From Zygnema cylindricum (lineage: Eukaryota > Streptophyta > Zygnematophyceae > Zygnematales > Zygnemataceae), in contig JBBHKE010000541.1 of assembly GCA_037447655.1 (NCBI GenBank), positions 312,001-322,611 on the forward strand: a DNA stretch of 10,611 bases, read 5' to 3'. Position numbers and translations under genes: made by a program. Below, piece after piece: positions 7,243-10,611 of the stretch; the stretch's first letter is position 1; every line of letters begins with the position of its first letter. The notes below the pieces were generated by a model. It was not told where the DNA came from. It did not search any database and was given only the letters and a program-made list of their open reading frames with translations.

Positions 7243-8432
7243 TGTCAAGCTCGTGTGCATCTTCGGCACATTTACACTCCTAGGAGTTCCGAGGCCTCAT
7301 TCCACTTTGTACGGACTCTAGCGTACGGAGAAGGAAGAGGACAACTAGCCGGATCAGATCTTTATATTTTCACTCTGGAGCCCTACGCAATTTAGTTCAC
7401 CTTAAACGGAGGTCAAACGGCAGAGTTAGTCCGGTGCAAAGTGTCTACTCCATTATATTGTGTGTTCTATGTAGCTCTAGTAGAGGGATACATTAGAGAA
7501 CGACACGTAACCTTTGGGATTATCCAGTAGATCATACTGTTAGCCGTCAGTAGGATGTTAGTTTAGGCCCAACAACCGGGCAAAGCATTAATGACTTTGG
7601 GTCAAAGTTAGGCGGTTTCACGTCGAGTCAGAACTTTGTTTCCATTATGTGTATTATAGGGGGACCCTCGGCCGCTAATCCAGCCGAGACCAGTCGCCTA
7701 ACTTTTAGCCCTGAGTGTAGTACAATCTGTTTTGTCTTATGTCATTACGATAACAATTACTAGCCGCTGATTGGCTTGTCACATTGCTTTCACTTTGGAA
7801 CTTGCAGTAGGACAAACTCTGGTTGTATAAGGCACTTGGGCCCGAAGGAGACAGGTTGCTTTTAAGTACTGTCTCCCGAGAAAACCCCCAGAAGAATTAA
7901 ATCAATCTTTCTGTTGGAGAACGGTTGCATTGTGTCGTTGACTCTATTGCCATCTTTGTTTTGGATTGTCTTTTGTGGAGACCTAGCACGGGTGGGTAGT
8001 TGGCACTCTCTCCTCTTTGGGCGGTTTGAACTTTCGCTGTTTGAAACTAAGAAGAGTCTTGTCGGATCCTTGCGGGGGAACCGGGAGGGGTGAGGGAGAC
8101 TCGTACCTATCATCGGGGCCATTGGGAGAGGTTTTATTCTGCTGAGTTTGGTCATCGTTGCACTCCGGGGTATGTGAATTCGCTTCACCATTATCATTTA
8201 TTTCTATCTTTAATTCCATTCTCTGGGGCAAGGTGATATTGTTTAATCTGATAAGCCGATATTTGTTATTTCTATATTTCTGCGTGGGAGTTATTTGCAC
8301 ACTCTTGTGGTCATCTTTAGGTTGGTCCGGAGTTTTTGCGGAACGGATCGGACTACTCCAATTTCCTTCCTATTCTTTGGAGAGTAGCTGGGAGTGTGGC
8401 ATTTAGTGGGCTTACAGCGGAGTAGCACAAAA

Positions 8433-8637
8433 ATCTGGGGGGGTACATGGTACTTTTCTTTTCCACTCCATTCCTCTTTACTATCTATGCATATCCCTGG
8501 GGGGGGGTAATGGACAGAGATGGGCATTGTCACGGATCCGGGGAAGCATCAGCATTTGGGGTGGATTGCAGGTTTCTCATGCACACCTCATTGGACATCT
8601 TACCTGAACCTCCCGGTTCCCAAGCACGCTCGACAAG
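8433..8637 (+). repeat. tandem unit 3, truncated
   Basis: A third copy of the unit begins with ATCTG and a G-run. It shows the second G-run (8499-8507), TGTCAC (8528-8533) and one 73-bp repeat, ending at CACGCTCGACAAG. At about 8637 it stops and copia-derived sequence begins on the other strand. About 87% of the unit is missing. Confidence 0.78.
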
Positions 8638-8640
8638 GGA

Positions 8641-9075
8641 AAAGTACAAGTTTGGTCATCATATTTGTTACCATTTCACTATCTGGTCAATACTCTAGGC
8701 TGATTATCTTGTCTTCTACCTTGACCCTAACAAAGCTTAGTCTAATGTGCATATGTTTAGCTTTAGAGTGGTGTTTAGGATTGGCAGAAATGGCAATGGT
8801 TGCCTGATTATCACAAAACACTTTCTTGACACCACTCTTAAGATGACCAAGCTCACCAAGCAAAGATTTGACCCACATTAATTCTTTTACAGTAGAACAA
8901 GAGGCCATGTACTTAGCCTCCATGGTGGACTAACCAATGACCTCTTGCTGCTTGCTGCTCCAGCAGCAAGCCCCATCACCCACATACAATACATACCCAG
9001 ACATGCATCTTCTCATTGTAGCATCACTATAGCTGGCATCACTCCAAGTGGTGATGTCAATATTGTTCCCACCCA
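8641..9075 (-). pseudogene. copia RNase H domain, broken and truncated
   Basis: RNase H removes the RNA strand during cDNA synthesis. Visible in order are TTWSDASYSDA (first catalytic Asp), CCWSSKQQEVIG, TMEAKYMA (family form usually EAEY), LGELGHL, FCDNQATIAI (Asp), and HIRLSFVRVKVEDKIISLEY. An in-frame TAG at 8930-8932 stands where Gln fits before STMEAKY, and a TGA at 8687-8689 interrupts just after SLEY. The trace continues past it (SEMVTNMMTKLV) and is lost at the junction near 8640. The upstream part (about 8933-9075) is in a different frame from the RT connection region, so a frameshift lies near 9070. A perfect 10-bp palindrome at 8950-8971 falls within the codons for WSSKQQ. Confidence 0.88.
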
Positions 9076-10007
9076 AATGCAACCATGATCTCTAGTGCCT
9101 ATAAGATATCTAAGGACTCTCTTAGCTGCCTCCCAATCTTTTTTAGTGGGAGCATTCACACTCCTGCTTAGTACTCTTACAGCTGCAGGTATGTCCGGTC
9201 GAATCCAATTCATAAAATATATTAAGCTGCCCACTACTTGTCTGTAAGGAATTGTCTGCATAAATCTTTTCTCTTCATGACCTAATTCATCACCCAAGAT
9301 TATAACTCCCTCTTTAACACTCCCCTCACTTCCCTTCTTTAGTTCCATTGGAGTGGTACAACTATTAGCCTTGTCCATTTGGAATATTTCTAACATATTT
9401 CCAATTGCCTCCTTCTGTGTTAATCTAATTATCTTTCGATCTGTGTCTTTGTCTACTTAATTTCCTTATATATACCTTGCTTTGCCCAAATCCTTCATCT
9501 CAAATCTACCATTCAGATCCGTTTTCAACTTATTTATTTTATCCATAGATTTACTTAAAACAAACAAATCATTAAGATAAATTGCAATAAACATAATTCC
9601 TTCCTCATCTTCAAACAAATAAATTGAGTGATCTGAGATAATCCGAATGTATCCCAAACTTGTAAGAAACTCATCGAGTTTGTTATTCCATTGCCAGGGC
9701 GTTTGTTTTAGCCCATACAAAGTTTTGATCAATCGGCAAACCATACTTTCCTCCCCTTGCTCCACAAATCCTTCGGGTTGTCGATTAAAGATCTCCTCTT
9801 CCAACTCTCCATGTAGGAAGGCCGTCTTGATGTCCGTTTTCGATGTCTTCTGCTGCTGCCAGACTTAGAAGTATCCTAACGGAGGGAAACCTGACGAGTG
9901 GGGCAAATGTCTCCTCGTAGTCAATTCCCTCTTTCTCGGTAAATCGCCACTAACTGAGCTTTGTAGCACTCAATGGTGTTATCGGGGTTGATTTTCAATT
10001 TAAATAC
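9070..10007 (-). pseudogene. copia reverse transcriptase, broken
   Basis: RT copies the element RNA into DNA. The start is VFKLKINPDNTIE, then after a frame slip EGIDYEETFAP and VRILLSLAAAEDIE, then after another slip near 9840 DIKTAFLHGELEEEIF (catalytic Asp of motif A, codon 9832-9834, intact), CRLIKTLYGLKQ, and the catalytic loop IYLNDLFVLSK. The family has Y-x-D-D there, but codon 9571-9573 is AAT (Asn), so the first Asp of the pair is lost. TAA codons follow at 9466-9468 and 9457-9459. The connection region (open 9013-9396) reads YRQVVGSLIYFMNWIRPDI and SRSVNAPTKKDWEAAKRVLR. At least three frameshifts and several stops make it inactive. Confidence 0.92.
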
Positions 10008-10611
10008 CTAAATACATCGAATTAGCTTTGTGTCAGGAGGACAGTCCACCAATTCCAATGTATCGGCTGCCATAATCGAAGCCATCTCCTCATTAATGGT
10101 TGTCTTCTGCCTATTCCTCTCAGGAAAGTTCATCGCCTCACCATAAGTTTGGGGTTCATCGGGGTGAGACAGTTTAGTTACCTTGTTGTTAACTTGTTTC
10201 TCTTGCAATATTTTGTTGCTTTTCCTTCCTCCCTCAAAATCTATTGCCGAAATAGCTGGCTGTCGTGGATTCTTCCGAACAGTTTCTACTTCTCCCGTAT
10301 CTCTTGATTCCAGGTCTATTTCCACCACGTCTTGTGCTTCAGTTGGAGTTGGCACTAGGGGTTCCACGGTTGAGTCCTTCTTGATCTGATTTGTACCTAC
10401 AAGATCATCATCTTCTCGAAAACCTGGATAGTTAGGAAGCTCAAAGTCATCAGAATTTTTTGACTCAAATTTGATTTTGACTCTCTTTCGATGCTCAAAG
10501 GGATATACAGATTTCCTTTCATCTATAGCCACTAGATGCTTCACTAGGATTTTATCTTCTCTCTGAGATCATGTACTCTATATCTTTTTACATCTTCATC
10601 ATAACCTACTA
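10008..10611 (-). pseudogene. copia integrase tail and integrase-RT linker, broken
   Basis: The right edge gives VGYDEDVKRYRVHDL, the end of the integrase region. After a small frame slip near 10545-10555 comes KHLVAIDERKSVYPFEHRK, matching KHLVVMNEGKSIDPFKYTK of copia copy 1. The low-complexity linker follows, open to the conserved patch TYGEAMN and ELVDCPPDTKLI before RT. It ends at a TAG (10008-10010) where Trp is conserved before VFK. The linker joins integrase and RT in the polyprotein and has no known catalytic role. Confidence 0.85.

Larger units (their letters stand above)
3735..8432 (+). mobile_element. Ty3/gypsy LTR retrotransposon, 3' part, followed by tandem LTR-like units
   Basis: The plus strand carries the end of a gypsy pol gene (integrase and a C-terminal extension), then G-rich purine tracts, then a 1544-bp unit repeated head to tail. 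Gag, protease, RT and RNase H are missing: the element is cut at about 3735, right after the foldback-containing patch. Having the LTR-like unit immediately after the end of pol and a polypurine tract is what a 3' LTR should look like. The extra copies of the unit are unusual. Confidence 0.72.
6565..8432 (+). repeat. tandem unit 2, interrupted by foreign DNA
   Basis: This is a second copy of the 1544-bp unit in the same orientation. The first 276 bp match unit 1. Then about 0.4 kb without similarity (6841-7242) intervenes, and the match resumes at 7243 with TGTCAAGCTCG and runs to 8432. The offset to unit 1 changes from 1544 to 1868, a net gain of 324 bp. A TATA-like TTTATATTTT lies at 7361-7370, better than the equivalent in unit 1. 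Many single-base differences separate the units, so the duplication is not recent. Confidence 0.75.
8638..10611 (-). mobile_element. Ty1/copia LTR retrotransposon, 3' half, truncated (copy 2)
   Basis: In minus orientation the order is integrase tail, integrase-RT linker, RT and RNase H. The element enters from beyond the right edge and ends abruptly at about 8638-8645, inside the last codons of RNase H. There is no polypurine tract or 3' LTR before the unit 3 sequence begins. The linker is alignable with that of copia copy 1, so the two are of one lineage. Confidence 0.88.

Noticed and set aside
7862-8300. Minus-strand open frames of 105-111 codons in unit 2
   Set aside because: The matching stretch in unit 1 (5880-6065) has a different frame structure and there is no family resemblance; chance frames in repeat DNA.
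8950-8971. Perfect 10-bp palindrome with a 2-nt loop
   Set aside because: It lies in RNase H codons for CCWSSKQQ, a repetitive run of AGC/AAG/TGC codons, so it is most simply explained by coding content.

Overview
The window looks like repeat-rich nuclear DNA of a eukaryote, most likely a green plant. It holds Ty1/copia and Ty3/gypsy long terminal repeat (LTR) retroelement remnants of plant type, satellite-like repeats and no recognisable host gene. I see no bacterial operons, rRNA, intact tRNA or CRISPR. Every coding trace is broken by stops and frameshifts, so all of it is annotated as pseudogene or relic. The species cannot be fixed from the sequence.

Layout, left to right. (1) Positions 1 to about 3360, minus strand: the 5' half of a Ty1/copia element, with probable 5' LTR (about 2780-3350, TATA box 2952-2959), gag (about 1755-2700), protease (about 1175-1740), integrase (about 120-1135) and the start of the integrase-RT linker (1-330). 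It leaves the window at the left edge. (2) About 3445-3735: a possible tRNA-related SINE-like patch followed by an 88-bp foldback (3575-3662) whose second copy is at 7025-7112. (3) 3735-4980, plus strand: the 3' end of a Ty3/gypsy pol gene, integrase plus a C-terminal PHD-finger-like extension, decayed at its catalytic residues. (4) 5008-8640: G-rich polypurine tracts and a head-to-tail array of a 1544-bp unit. There are one full copy (5021-6564), one copy interrupted by about 0.4 kb of foreign DNA (6565-8432) and one truncated copy (8433 to about 8637). Each unit carries a 73-bp internal tandem repeat. The array is best read as tandem LTRs of the gypsy element. (5) About 8638-10611, minus strand: the 3' half of a second Ty1/copia element (linker, RT, RNase H). 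Its end is cut off and fused to the truncated third unit; it leaves the window at the right edge.

The two copia pieces are the same or a sister lineage: their integrase-RT linkers are alignable. They overlap in gene content, so they are separate copies rather than halves of one split element. Nothing here can act as a working system. The features most worth a second look are the LTR-like tandem array with its 73-bp subrepeats, the dispersed 88-bp foldback that still folds in both copies at about 77% identity, the PHD-like finger fused to the gypsy integrase, and a 79-bp frame-breaking tandem duplication in gag.
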